Shown here in pieces: positions 11,021-20,138 of a DNA stretch of 64,000 bases (position 1 is the stretch's first letter; every line of letters begins with the position of its first letter). This DNA is from Diphasiastrum complanatum (lineage: Eukaryota; Streptophyta; Lycopodiopsida; Lycopodiales; Lycopodiaceae). The stretch is taken from positions 2,908,528 to 2,972,527 of the forward strand of contig CM055101.1 in assembly GCA_029204225.1 (NCBI GenBank). Reading direction: 5' to 3'. The notes beneath the pieces were generated by a model. It did no database searches. It saw only the letters and a list, made by a program, of their open reading frames with translations, and was not told the origin of the DNA. A program made the translations under genes and the position numbers.

Positions 11021-11430
11021 ATCACTGTAATCAGAAAACAATAAGTTTATGAGAATCAATGTGAAATCAAAATTCATATGAAAAAGTCAACATAATAAAG
11101 TCTGAAAGAAAGACACTTACTTTGTTATGTATGACAACACGAGAAATATGACGTATTGGAGCATATCATCGTGCAGACTTTTGAAATCAGGGAAATCAAA
11201 TGCACCCTAATTGAAGGGGGAACAATGCTACATCTATAAACAATGGGGTTTGGAAAAATTCCATTCAGTACTGAATGGCCCCACCTCCTACATTGTCACC
11301 TAGTATTTTATCCCTACTTTCTAATTCGTCTGTATCTAAACTAGAAAGGGAGAGGCCAGCATTGGTCTTCGGCATCCTAAAACTGTATCGAGGACCTAAA
11401 GCTTTAAGATACGTATTTAACAATTGGTCA
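11021..11430. other. No gene recognised
   Basis: AT-rich spacer between module M2 and the histone-like pseudogene, with stops in all frames. A short GT-rich run (TGTGTGTGCGTGTGTGTAA) lies just left of it at about 10922-10940. Confidence 0.3.
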
Positions 11431-11432
11431 TA

Positions 11433-12008
11433 CTATACATATTGAGGAGTATTTACAAAGGCAAACACAGGGGGTGACGGAAGTAATACAGATAAACCAG
11501 AAAAAGAATTGTCATTCAAAATTGATTCTACTTTTACATTAACAAAATCATCTAAATCATTTCCTAGAACGGGAGGAGGGAAACTGATATTTATAGGGGT
11601 AGGAGGAGGATAATTAGGAGGAGGAGACACAATGTTGAAATCCTTCGGCATGATGGCCACCCTCTTGGCATGGACAGCTGCAACAACAATATATGAAAAA
11701 AAATTCACCTAAAAATCCTCATATGTAGTGTGCAGCGCCTCAATTGCCGTTACCGTCCATCTCACATCTGCAGATAGACTTCTTGTAACGTCTCTGATGG
11801 ATCTCTGTATGTGAGCTTTCGAAATCAGAAGATTATTTGTCTTTTGTAGCTTCCGAATATCCTTGAGCCAGGGTGGGTCTCTTCTTTTGCCCCTTGGCCT
11901 AGGAGGAGGTGGTGGTGGACGAGGTGGTGGTGGTGGATTTCCTTGACCCGCTCTTGAGATTGGTATTCCACCAGGGTGGCCTCATGCTGTTTGTTTGGTC
12001 CGTGCCAT
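11433..12008 (-). pseudogene. Divergent histone H3 / CENH3-like gene with two nonsense codons
   Basis: From the ATG at 12008 the minus strand reads MARTKQTA, the invariant H3 tail start, then TGA (codon 9, 11984-11982; CGA to TGA by one change), a Gly/Pro-rich tail with two Pro runs (codons 25-36) and RPRGKRR, then a histone fold at codons 47-124: WLKDIRKLQKTNNLLI, RSIRDVTRSLSADVRWT, AIEALHTTYEDF, TAG (codon 100, where H3 has Leu), then VHAKRVAIMPKDF. The RW dipeptide and loss of the canonical phosphorylated tail resemble plant CENH3; loop 1 has ordinary H3 length. Instead of the usual short LARRIRG end there is a Pro-rich, hydrophobic extension of about 65 codons to the stop at 11433. There are no introns. 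It is either a decayed gene or a divergent variant with damage. Confidence 0.75.
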
Positions 12009-12017
12009 TAATGTCCA

Positions 12018-12087
12018 ATATCAGATCAGCGCACGAAGAAGGAGAACCGAGGATCAGAAGTCAGGTCAAGCACGTCGAACCGATACC
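12018..12087 (+). repeat. 70-bp inverted-arm module M3
   Basis: Left arm ATATCAGATCAGCGCAC, right arm CACGTCGAACCGATAC. Its left edge lies 10 bases upstream of the start codon of the minus-strand histone-like gene (ATG at 12008). Confidence 0.75.
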
Positions 12088-12108
12088 TGAGCTCAACCAA
12101 ACCGATAG

Positions 12109-12526
12109 CTGGTAGCGGATGGGTGCGCGCGAGTAATAGCGGTCGTAGGAAGTTTGTTTCGAGTGCACTGAATTGCTATCGCATGGATGTAGAGAACTGT
12201 AAGAACTTTAAACAAAAAATCTTTAGCGTCATCCATCAATATATATAGAGAAAATCCGAAATGATTGCAAACGTGGTGGGTTGGATGTCCGAGGCTCGAG
12301 TTACGATGATAGTTACTCCAAGGCTTGTCAATTAAATCAAACTAAATATCCATCTATCATCAAAATGATTAGTCGATATCGAATAAACCAGAATTCATTT
12401 CAACTAAAGTATGGTCACATCTACAATTTATTGCTGAAATTGACAAGATTAAGCTAGAAATAAATGACCTTTTTTATATCCAGTCATTATAATTTCGAAA
12501 AATTCCAACGACCATTATTTCATCCA
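12109..12526. other. No gene recognised
   Basis: A plus-strand open stretch through and beyond module M3 ends at a TAG near 12247. The rest has stops in all frames. Confidence 0.25.
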
Positions 12527-12595
12527 ATAGCAAATCAACGAGAATATACTACATGTGAAACTAGAGAGGCTATTTTCGTGCGCTGAACCGATATT
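12527..12595 (+). repeat. 69-bp inverted-arm module M4
   Basis: Left arm diverged (ATAGCAAATCAACGAG), right arm GTGCGCTGAACCGATAT well kept. An ATG follows 11 bases after the right arm, but its frame closes after 8 codons. Confidence 0.6.
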
Positions 12596-12739
12596 GGAAG
12601 ATAATATGAATGATCAAAGCTTGAGTCAATAGATTCTCCTTAGCTTTGGACAGTATAAAGAGTCTATCGAATCAAGCTTTGATCATGCAAAATACCCTCC
12701 AATAATTTTGAAAATTTTCTAAATTTTTATTTTCCTACT

Positions 12740-12808
12740 ATAGCGATTTGATGCATGTAGTCCAAGTGAAAAATCAATGTCTTCTCCAAAGGTGCGCTGA
12801 TCCGATAG
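12740..12808 (-). repeat. 69-bp inverted-arm module M5 (reverse orientation)
   Basis: The right arm reads GTGCGCTGATCCGATAG and the left arm ATAGCGATTTGATGCATG. The asymmetric central base (T in both arms instead of A) shows that the module is flipped relative to M1-M4. Confidence 0.6.
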
Positions 12809-12823
12809 CCAGCATTTCACCCG

Positions 12824-12892
12824 ATAGCTAATCGACGTGCATATACAGCATGTGAAAACCAGAGGTGCTATTCTCGCATGTTGAACCGATAT
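12824..12892 (+). repeat. 69-bp inverted-arm module M6
   Basis: Left arm ATAGCTAATCGACGTGC, right arm CGCATGTTGAACCGATAT. It is the tandem-duplicate partner of M4. Confidence 0.6.
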
Positions 12893-13036
12893 TGGACGGA
12901 ATATGAATGATCAGAACTTGACTCGATAGATTCTGCGTAATTTTGGACAATACAAAGAGTCTACCGAATCAAGCTTTGAGCATGTATAATGGGGTCTAAT
13001 AGTTTCCAAAATTTCAAAAATATTTTTGTTCCTGCA

Positions 13037-13105
13037 ATAGTGATTCGACGCGCGCAATCCAAATGGAGAATAACCATCTTCTGCAAGGCGCACTGATCCG
13101 ATATC
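13037..13105 (-). repeat. 69-bp inverted-arm module M7 (reverse orientation)
   Basis: Left arm ATAGTGATTCGACGCGC, right arm GGCGCACTGATCCGATAT. It is the tandem-duplicate partner of M5. Confidence 0.65.
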
Positions 13106-13570
13106 TAATGAATGAGTAATGAAAATGTTCTGAATGAACATTATCTCAAAAGAAAAAATCTCGTCTTTACTTTGCTTAAATAGGACAAGAGATTGTAATT
13201 ATTCTCCTCGTACACCTTTTTCAATGATGTCCATTTATCATTTGTTTATTATTCGTTTTATGATTATTCGATGAGGCGACTGATTGAATATTTAATGTAT
13301 TCCGACGCAGGTACAGATTCTAGGCTCAGGGCTAATGACGATTCGTTGAATCTAGTGATAGACTAGTTAATGTATTCCGACATCGGTACAAATTTGTCTC
13401 ACTTTGATTGGTGGATAAATATAGGCTGTGTTTCTCAATTCATTATTTGACAAATGTATGGCTGTGATCAACAGGATTTGGCTATAAATATGGGCACCAC
13501 TTGCCATATTTCGATTCCGTGATCTTTAATTATGAACTCACTAGTCTTTTTGTTTTCTTTCTATCTCGTG
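13106..13570. other. No gene recognised
   Basis: AT-rich, stops in all frames. A short direct repeat TTAATGTATTCCGAC occurs at about 13291 and 13367. Confidence 0.3.
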
Positions 13571-13639
13571 ATATCAAATCGATGAGCGTCTTCCCAAACA
13601 GTGCATGGTTGGATTCATTCAAGCGCGTTGAATCGATAT
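13571..13639 (+). repeat. 69-bp inverted-arm module M8
   Basis: Left arm ATATCAAATCGATGAGCG (diverged), right arm AGCGCGTTGAATCGATAT. Confidence 0.6.
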
Positions 13640-13688
13640 AAGCCACTTTTGACGTTTGCTCGCGCCAAATTTCAATCTCGTCCTAACG

Positions 13689-13758
13689 ATATTGGATCAA
13701 CACGCACACTCTTGTTCATTCCTCTACTGATATCATTTTGTCGCGTTGAACCGATATC
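13689..13758 (+). repeat. 70-bp inverted-arm module M9
   Basis: Left arm ATATTGGATCAACACGC, right arm GTCGCGTTGAACCGATAT. The ATG of the 298-codon ORF begins at 13768, 10 bases after the module, the same offset as between M3 and the histone-like gene on the other strand. Confidence 0.75.
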
Positions 13759-13767
13759 AGGTTCAAT

Positions 13768-14664
13768 ATGGCTAGTTCCTCCATGTCCTCAGATAACAAT
13801 CTTCTGGATTTTTTTAATGCCAGTGACATTCCATCTGAGAAATTAGAGTATTTTATTAGTATTTTTTTTGCTCCCTTCGATATTGATAAGCTAGTTTATG
13901 AGAATTGTTATAATTCAATTTCTTATCTTGATAATTTTTCTCAGATTATTAGTACTCATGTTTTGGATATAGATAGCTTTTGTTTCGTTCATTTTCAGGA
14001 CCTTGTGCATTCCCAACCATCCTCTAAGCATAAACACAATAGAAAGTACTCTAACCTGCATGACCATTCCAAAAGAAATTTATATTGTGATATCCACAAA
14101 AGAATATGTCGCCTTCTTATCAAAGTAATGGCATTTGTCTTTTACATATCTGTTGAATTTCCAAATGATGAGTTTGTTGAATCTTCAACTGTTCCATTGA
14201 TCGAAGCATCTGTACCTGCTCCAGTTGATGTAGATGATGCAGATACTGATATAGGGGTTGAAGCTGAAGTATTTATGGCTTCAGATTATCAAAAAACTCT
14301 ACCTCGTTCTATAATGCTCTCTGATTCTCTTCCATCTGCATCTCCTATTAATCAATTGACTCTACTCGATGTTCCCTTATATTTTATAAAAAATGAAAAT
14401 TATATTTCATTTAATGATATAGGAAATGTTTCGAATTTGAGAGAGGATGAAATTCTCTCAATTTTTGCTCAAAATTTATCTGAATTTTTTGACATTGGTG
14501 ATAACTCATATGATGACCTTGAAAGTGAGATAGATTATGATAAAGATGGCAATTGGAAATTGATGGGATATAAAATGACCTCTAAACAAGTTATCGATGC
14601 GAAGAAAATGGTAAAGGAGTCCGTCTATATCTCGAATACAGTTCAAGCTAACATAAATTCTTGA
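13768..14664 (+). CDS. 298-codon ORF of unknown function
   Basis: One uninterrupted frame from MASSSMSSDNNLLDFFNASD to VQANINS. I recognise no domain. Visible features: a hydrophobic N-terminal half rich in Phe, Ile and Asp (residues 10-75), a basic His/Lys-rich patch (KHKHNRKYSNLHDHSKRN, about 88-105), a hydrophobic segment LLIKVMAFVFYISVEF (about 117-132) that could span a membrane, and an acidic C-terminal half (DVDDADTDIG; DIGDNSYDDLESEIDYDKDG). The start is chosen because it is the first ATG and follows module M9. The intact frame contrasts with the broken retrotransposon genes nearby. It may be a young or orphan gene, or an exon of a larger gene. Confidence 0.5.
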   Translation: MASSSMSSDNNLLDFFNASDIPSEKLEYFISIFFAPFDIDKLVYENCYNSISYLDNFSQIISTHVLDIDSFCFVHFQDLVHSQPSSKHKHNRKYSNLHDHSKRNLYCDIHKRICRLLIKVMAFVFYISVEFPNDEFVESSTVPLIEASVPAPVDVDDADTDIGVEAEVFMASDYQKTLPRSIMLSDSLPSASPINQLTLLDVPLYFIKNENYISFNDIGNVSNLREDEILSIFAQNLSEFFDIGDNSYDDLESEIDYDKDGNWKLMGYKMTSKQVIDAKKMVKESVYISNTVQANINS

Positions 14665-14886
14665 GACTGATCGATCCTAGAGACCAAGCCAATCAATTGT
14701 TCGAAGGCTTTATGGTCCTCTTCAGTCCAAGTAAAAGGTTTGTCCTCCTTCAAGAGTCTCACTAGTGGAGAGATGAGGGAAGAGTAGTTACTTATAAACT
14801 TCTTATAATAACCCACTCTTCCTAGGAAACATCTCGACTCTTTCACGGTGGTAGGGGGTACCATCACTTTCGAGCAAACAAAATCA
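14660..14886 (-). pseudogene. Ty3/gypsy RT-RNase H fragment
   Basis: The minus strand gives MVPPTTVKESRCFLGRVGYY, KKFISNYSSLISPLVRLLK, then FTWTEEDHKAFEQL. This is the gypsy region joining reverse transcriptase to RNase H (PTTVKELRSFLGLxGYYRRFI...W..ExxxAFExLK). Only about 75 codons remain, with no catalytic motif. It abuts the stop of the 298-codon ORF. Confidence 0.85.
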
Positions 14887-17240
14887 TATGGACTGGGCAG
14901 TGGGTATCAATACTTTCCTCAATCAATTAAACATCATTAAACCTCAATCAGTACTTTCACAACAATTAAACAACAATGCAATAAGCAATGGTTATCAAGA
15001 CAATGGTAAGATAAGTATGAGTTTAGTGCCTCCTTGTATGCAATTATTTTGGCCGTGCAAATGCCAAGCGTTCAGCTTACCAAGTCTATACCAACCCTAC
15101 AACAAACAACTTTGTTTCCAAGTTTTAAACAATTATATTAGCAAAGATTCCTACCTAACGAGCGACCTATAGGCAGAAAGTAAAATTTACCCACAGGCCA
15201 ACAAGGTCAAGATAGTAGGCCACTGCCAGTTTATCGAATTCGACAGTGTTTCAACGTTTCAATTCCGATATAGGGGCATGCTTCAAAGTTTAAACTATTC
15301 GGCGTCACACTAGAAAACACTATTCCTACCCAGCGGCAGGAAGGGTTGTAGATAGAGTTTAATCAAACACGCAACCAAGGTTAGGGCCTCAGACAATTAA
15401 AAAGAATTGGGCAGCCATGGCTCTACACAGGCCGCAGGGCAAAAATGAGTCACAATTGATCGTTAGTAGAGATCCAACCCACAGGCAGGTTTTAGCCTGG
15501 TTTAGGTAGGAGCCTGAGCACAGGTAGGGAAGTAAGTGGGCGCCAACGAGCAACCAGCAGATGAAGGGCCGTAGGCTGAGAAAAGGCCACTGATCAGGGA
15601 GCGGGCAGCGAATCAGGTTCTTCAACGCAGGCAGAAGCTGAGCACACATGGAGAAGGCAGAGAGCGCAGATCAGATCGTAGGCAGCAAGGCCAAGAAATA
15701 GGTCGCAGGCAAGCTTTTCCACGAGGCAGAGGTAGCGAGCAAATCTGTGAGCAAATTCTTGGAAGGTAGTCGCAGGCAGGGCAGATGTACAAACCACAAG
15801 TTTCTGGATAGAGATGGGCCAGCAGCCTCACACAGGGCTTCCAAGATTCTTAGAACAGGATTTGGTTTGCTAAAATGTGACTGTCTACTAATGATCACAA
15901 AGCCTTCAAATGGGCGATTAGCAGAGGGTTAAATACCCTGCTGACACAGTGGTCTACAAGCTACAAAGAATTACAAATGGAAGGCTTTAATTCAGCCCAC
16001 AAACAGTGATCCAGCAGCACTATGAATGCTTAGAAAGTAGTGATCTTCATGGGCTTGATAGTGGCTGTTTTCCAACGACTGCCCTCAGACAACAAAGGCT
16101 TATTAAATACAAGTGTTGAAAGGGTTTTGAAGGTTGGCAAATGTCTTTCAAAACCAGCGACTGTTTTTTTAGTGCTTTGATGGCCTTTAGAACGGCCAAG
16201 AGGTTGGCACTCAGGTATGCAAACTACAAGCAATCTGTTTGGTTTCTTTGACCACAATATACAAGGCAAAGGGTGTGTTCCTTTCAAACAATCCTTGGAA
16301 CTTAGTAATTTGAAAGAAACAACAGCCTTGTAATTGGTATTGCAAACAAGTGACTGCTCATAAACTCTACAACAAAAAGCCAGCAACCTCAAATTAGTGA
16401 GATCCCTGCAAATGAAGCAACAAGGCCTTCTGCAGTTCCAAAGCCTGCAACCAAATGTTAAAGATGGCCGAAAAGAGATACAAGATATAATCCCCACAAA
16501 CCAGGGCCTGCAATCACAAGATTAAAGACTGCAAAAGCAAATAACACCAAATCTGATTCCACAAATGAAATGGTGAAAACACAATGCTAAAGATCAAACC
16601 AGTGAATCAATAGTAGTGAAATGGAATAGACAGCAAAGTGGAAGAGGCTGAGAGTGGAGACACCAAGCACAAGAGCTTCTTCTCCTTCCTTCTCTCTTCA
16701 CCTTCTCACCAAGAGTTCTCTCACCAAGAGTTCTCTGCACACAAGTTTCTCTCTACAAGCTTTTTCCTCTCTCTCTCTCTCTCCAACAAGTTTCTCTCTA
16801 CAAGCTTTTTTTTTTCTCTCTCTCTCTCCAAGGAGATGAATGAATAATGCTACGTAAAGGGCTGGCCCCTTCTAATGCTAGAGAGGGCTGAGGCCCAAAG
16901 AGTTGCACCTCTTCATGAATGGGCACCAATAGGGGCTTTTTGACAGTTGGGCCCAAACTTAAGGGCTGAGTCCCAAAACTGCTTTTAAATCACTAAAGTG
17001 GCCTACGGTGAATAAAATTTAATTGGTTTTCAAGACGAACTGGCACCTCCTAGCCCCGACAAACCCGGGAGCTAGGGGCATAGGCCTCTTAAATAAATTT
17101 AAGCCCAGCCTAAATTAATAAACAAAAAGAGTTTCAATAAAAGTGCAACCGGCCATAATGGGCCATTTACGCGTTAGTTTTAAGCAGTTTCACATCGGCG
17201 TAATAGCGCGTGGCGATGATTTTTCGTCAAAAATAACTTG
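14887..17240. other. Non-coding, LTR-like sequence, no gene
   Basis: This stretch is somewhat richer in G and C than its neighbours, with many CAGGCAG/AGGGC words, a pyrimidine-rich block at 16676-16836, and a region with GGGCC words at 16860-17110. No frame is open long enough to support a gene. It may be LTR or leader of the gypsy element represented by the fragment at 14660-14886. Confidence 0.35.
16676..16836 (+). repeat. CT-rich low-complexity block with short duplications
   Basis: Runs of CTCTCTCT occur with two copies of TTTCTCTCTACAAGCTTTTT and two of CACCAAGAGTTCTCT. The open frames here (Ser/Leu/Phe-rich) follow from the composition. Confidence 0.8.
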
Positions 17241-17244
17241 AAAA

Positions 17245-17747
17245 ATGGGTCTTTTTTCCCGCAAACAGAAATCTAGCAATGAGGCCTTGGAGGCCATGAT
17301 TGAAAAATCTAAAGGCTATGAAAAAACTTTGCCTACAGAGGAGGAATTTTGGAATTCCAAAAAAAATATCTCCCAAGGCCTAGATATATCCCCTCCGAAA
17401 ATGTAGAGGCCATTGGAGGACATGACATTAGCAGAGCAAACGTCGTTGATTACAATGATTATGATCTGGTACGTAGATATTATATTGGTATTGATATTGT
17501 TCAGTTTTCTTATTAAGTTTGCAGTGTTATGTATAATTCTAAATTTATTTTCTTTTCTCGTTTACAGGATGCTATTGAAATAGATGTTTTTGATATGAGA
17601 CATGAAGGCGTCCGTGGTGTATCAGCCGGGAGAAAAGATGTCCTTTTTTCATGCCTTGTGATGACCAGATACTTAAGCTCCCATATTCCCTTGCAAAATA
17701 CGTTGCATGATGAAGAAGGATGTGCTACAAACAATAGTTTTGATTGA
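17245..17747 (+). pseudogene. Short broken gene with an intron-like gap, unrecognised
   Basis: A 53-codon frame starts MGLFSRKQKSSNEALEAM at 17245 and stops at 17404-17406. After an apparent shift at an A8 run near 17360, another frame continues ENVEAIGGHDISRANVVDYN, reaches GTACGT near 17469, and resumes after CGTTTACAG at 17569 as DAIEIDVFDMRHEGVRG, ending at 17745-17747. The Gly2 context MGLFSRK would suit N-myristoylation. Family unknown. Its stop directly meets the end of the minus-strand gene at 17748, so one of the two may be antisense noise. Confidence 0.3.
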
Positions 17748-19136
17748 TTACATCAGTAGAAAAAAATATAAGCCTGAATGAGAAAAGTACCAAATAATGA
17801 TATAGATTAGCACCATGTAATGAGTAACGTTGTCTTTTCCCCAACAATCATGTACAGATTTTACAAATGTAGTGCAATGATTTCGCAAAATCCTCATATC
17901 TTCTGATAATAGGTTTTCTTTCTTGATAACACCTATGAGTTTGTCTAAGTTGGTCCACACTTGTTTCTTTTCCACTCGATTATTTCCTTCCAGTGTTCGT
18001 GTGGCTTGAACAATTTCTCTCCAAATTTCGTATCTGACACTTGATTCTTTGCATGTGTGATTGGATAAGAATCTTATTGCTTTAGCACCTCCAATTGATG
18101 GCTTATTAGGAACGTTTCCTTTTTTTCCGAAGAGTCTGTCACTTTTTTCAATCGTGACATTCCTTTTATGTAGTCTTGCATTTGACAGAACTATTTCCAA
18201 CCTCCTAATTTCTGCTTTAGCCACAGACTCTGGTTTATGATTCCATGCTAGTAGAATATGCAGGTAAATAAGTTTTTCAATAATACGAACCTTAGCATGC
18301 AATGTGCATATGTGAACATATTTTAATGGAATTGGCAGAACACTTTTCATATTTGGATCTTCAGCTTCTCGTGTTGGGCCAGTGTTTGTTGATCGTCCCA
18401 AATTCATATTGTAGCAATCCTTCATGCAATAAAGACATGGATGCTTTGATGTTGCCCCATGAGAGACATTATATATACATTTTAATGTTTTCAAATCCCC
18501 TGCAAAGTGCCATTGAATTTGAAAACTTCCATGGTTTTTAAATGTAAATTTCTCACCTCCAAATGTCCCTTCATAATCTCGCCATAATCTGTTCTTGAAA
18601 ATATTCATGAAAGTATTTTATGGTCCTCTTTCAAGACCTGTAGAGAAACAAGTAATGCATGACATGTCAATAAAAACTGGCAAGGTATGAATTGTTAATA
18701 AAGATATTCTAAATGAAAATTGAAATGTATACCTGGAATGCCGCCAACCACCATATGTGATTTTCCGATTGAACACTAGACGTTCGATCATTTGTATCTG
18801 AAATTTTGTTCATCAAAGTGAAACTCACTCGTTCCAACTTCTGACCCTTGATGATTTTAGATTCATCCAATTTTATTACAATAATGATCTTTCCATTTAC
18901 TTGATGTTCGTCTAGTTTATAGAATCGAATAATGTATTTTAGAACATTTTCAATATCAAGAAAAATATTATTGCAATCATTGTAATTGAGTTCACCATAT
19001 TCTGATTTGTATAATTCAGTTATATGAAGTGGTTGGCCAACTACTTTGAACATTCATTCATTATAAAAATTTCTAGCTAGTCTTATCCAATATGGACGTG
19101 GCAGATAAATTTTCTTCACCATCACTTGAGAAAAAG
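17748..19136 (-). pseudogene. Mobile-element-type protein with GDLKTL...CxxC motif, decayed exons
   Basis: The frame at 18608-17748 reads FKNRLWRDYEGTFGGE, then FAGDLKTLKCIYNVSHGA, HPCLYCMKDC (Cys-x2-Cys) and LKYVHICTLHAKVRIIEKLI. Upstream, 19053-18719 reads IIVIKLDESKIIKGQKLERV and IWWLAAFQ, then GTATAC, and about 80 bp later CTCTACAG, so an intron is likely. The scrap KKIYLPRPYWIRLARNFYNE lies before that. The GDLK...HPCxxC...LH pattern occurs in uncharacterised, transposase-like proteins of invertebrates and seed-free plants; I infer a transposon protein without naming the superfamily. Stops and a phase problem at the 18640 junction show decay. Confidence 0.45.
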
Positions 19137-19481
19137 CTTCTTTAACTATTCTAAAGAAAGTAGATTTCTACTAATTCCAAATACATCACATGCACCTTGT
19201 ATCACATTCGCATCCAAGTAGAACCTTAATCAAAACAGTCTCTACAATTTCATTTTTCATTTTTTCAAACCGAACATTTTTCATCATTTTCTTTGTTCAC
19301 TTTCTTGGTAAAACATGACTTAAAGATGATCCAATGCATGAACGATCTGTTAAATAGTTCTTTGCCACCAAACATGATCTGCAACAAACATATGAAACTC
19401 AAATTATGTTTAATAAATAAATAATTCATGTTATCAAGTGCAAATCAAACTTAAATGACATATACAAATCAAATAAACAGT

Positions 19482-20138
19482 TTATATGCCAACATACTTG
19501 AATGCTTGAATTCTTTTTTTCTGATTGTCGCTATGTGTAGATAAGTCATCAATATTTTTCATCGGTACTTTCTTTCTTTTCCTCTTCATCATTGTCTTAT
19601 TGATAACTTTTATATCAACAACAGATTTTAAACTCTTGGATCTCAACTTTTCCATGGATTCTAGCATTTCTTGGTTTGATCCCCAAAGAGTAGTGACAAT
19701 AGCATTCAACTCTGACATAGCATTCTTGAGTGCGTTGTTTTCAGCACTAGTGTGTTGCACATAATGAAGCAATTGTTGATTTGCACGTTGCAATTGTTGA
19801 TTAGCAAACTGTAATTGTTGATTAAGATAAGATATGCTATGCATTCCAATATCACGCAACCTTTGACAATATCCAACTACTCGGCTATTTCCTTCACATA
19901 CATATATGAGAAGATGAGTTACGGACTTAAAATCTGGACACAAATTGGTAGCTGGATCATTAGGATAAATTGATCCATCCACCCACAAATCTATATTCAT
20001 ATGATTATTCATTCTCAATTCTCTAACTATTGCAGCATTATTCTCTACAACTTTCGCATTTTTCTTAATAATTGGAGTGCATTCCATCGGAAGAGCAACA
20101 TGCAAATGGAACATTGCCATTGTTAAAGCTACAATCAT
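19482..20138 (-). CDS. Coiled-coil protein, probable N-terminal exon of the same element
   Basis: A 218-codon frame reads outward from MIVALTMAMFHLHVALPMEC. It contains three exact-length heptads, NQQLQFA NQQLQRA NQQLLHY (about residues 106-126), then a further helical stretch and a basic segment MMKRKRKKVPMKN that could be a nuclear localisation signal. It lies just upstream, on the same strand, of the CxxC protein exons, so it may be an accessory gene or 5' exon. No homologue recognised. Confidence 0.4.
   Translation of the reverse strand: MIVALTMAMFHLHVALPMECTPIIKKNAKVVENNAAIVRELRMNNHMNIDLWVDGSIYPNDPATNLCPDFKSVTHLLIYVCEGNSRVVGYCQRLRDIGMHSISYLNQQLQFANQQLQRANQQLLHYVQHTSAENNALKNAMSELNAIVTTLWGSNQEMLESMEKLRSKSLKSVVDIKVINKTMMKRKRKKVPMKNIDDLSTHSDNQKKRIQAFKYVGI

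Larger units (their letters stand above)
12527..13105 (+). repeat. Tandem duplication, period about 297 bp
   Basis: Segment 12527-12808 and segment 12824-13105 align along their length (for example AAAGAGTCTAYCGAATCAAGC and the words around ATGAATGATCA). Each copy contains two inverted-arm modules, one in each orientation. Identity by eye is roughly 70-75%, so the duplication is old. Confidence 0.8.

Noticed and set aside
10661-13758. CRISPR-like array
   Set aside because: The repeats are inverted pairs with irregular distances between modules and lie in plant nuclear DNA; there is no array of identical direct repeats and no cas gene.
10661-13758. Pol III B-box (GGTTCAA) explanation for the module arms
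   Set aside because: The arm reads GATATCGGTTCAACGCG, which lacks the CC end of a B box, and no A box is found at a suitable distance.
10661-14664. Inserted giant-virus segment
   Set aside because: A histone-like gene, shared upstream motifs and an orphan ORF would fit, but no viral hallmark gene is visible, so I do not claim it.
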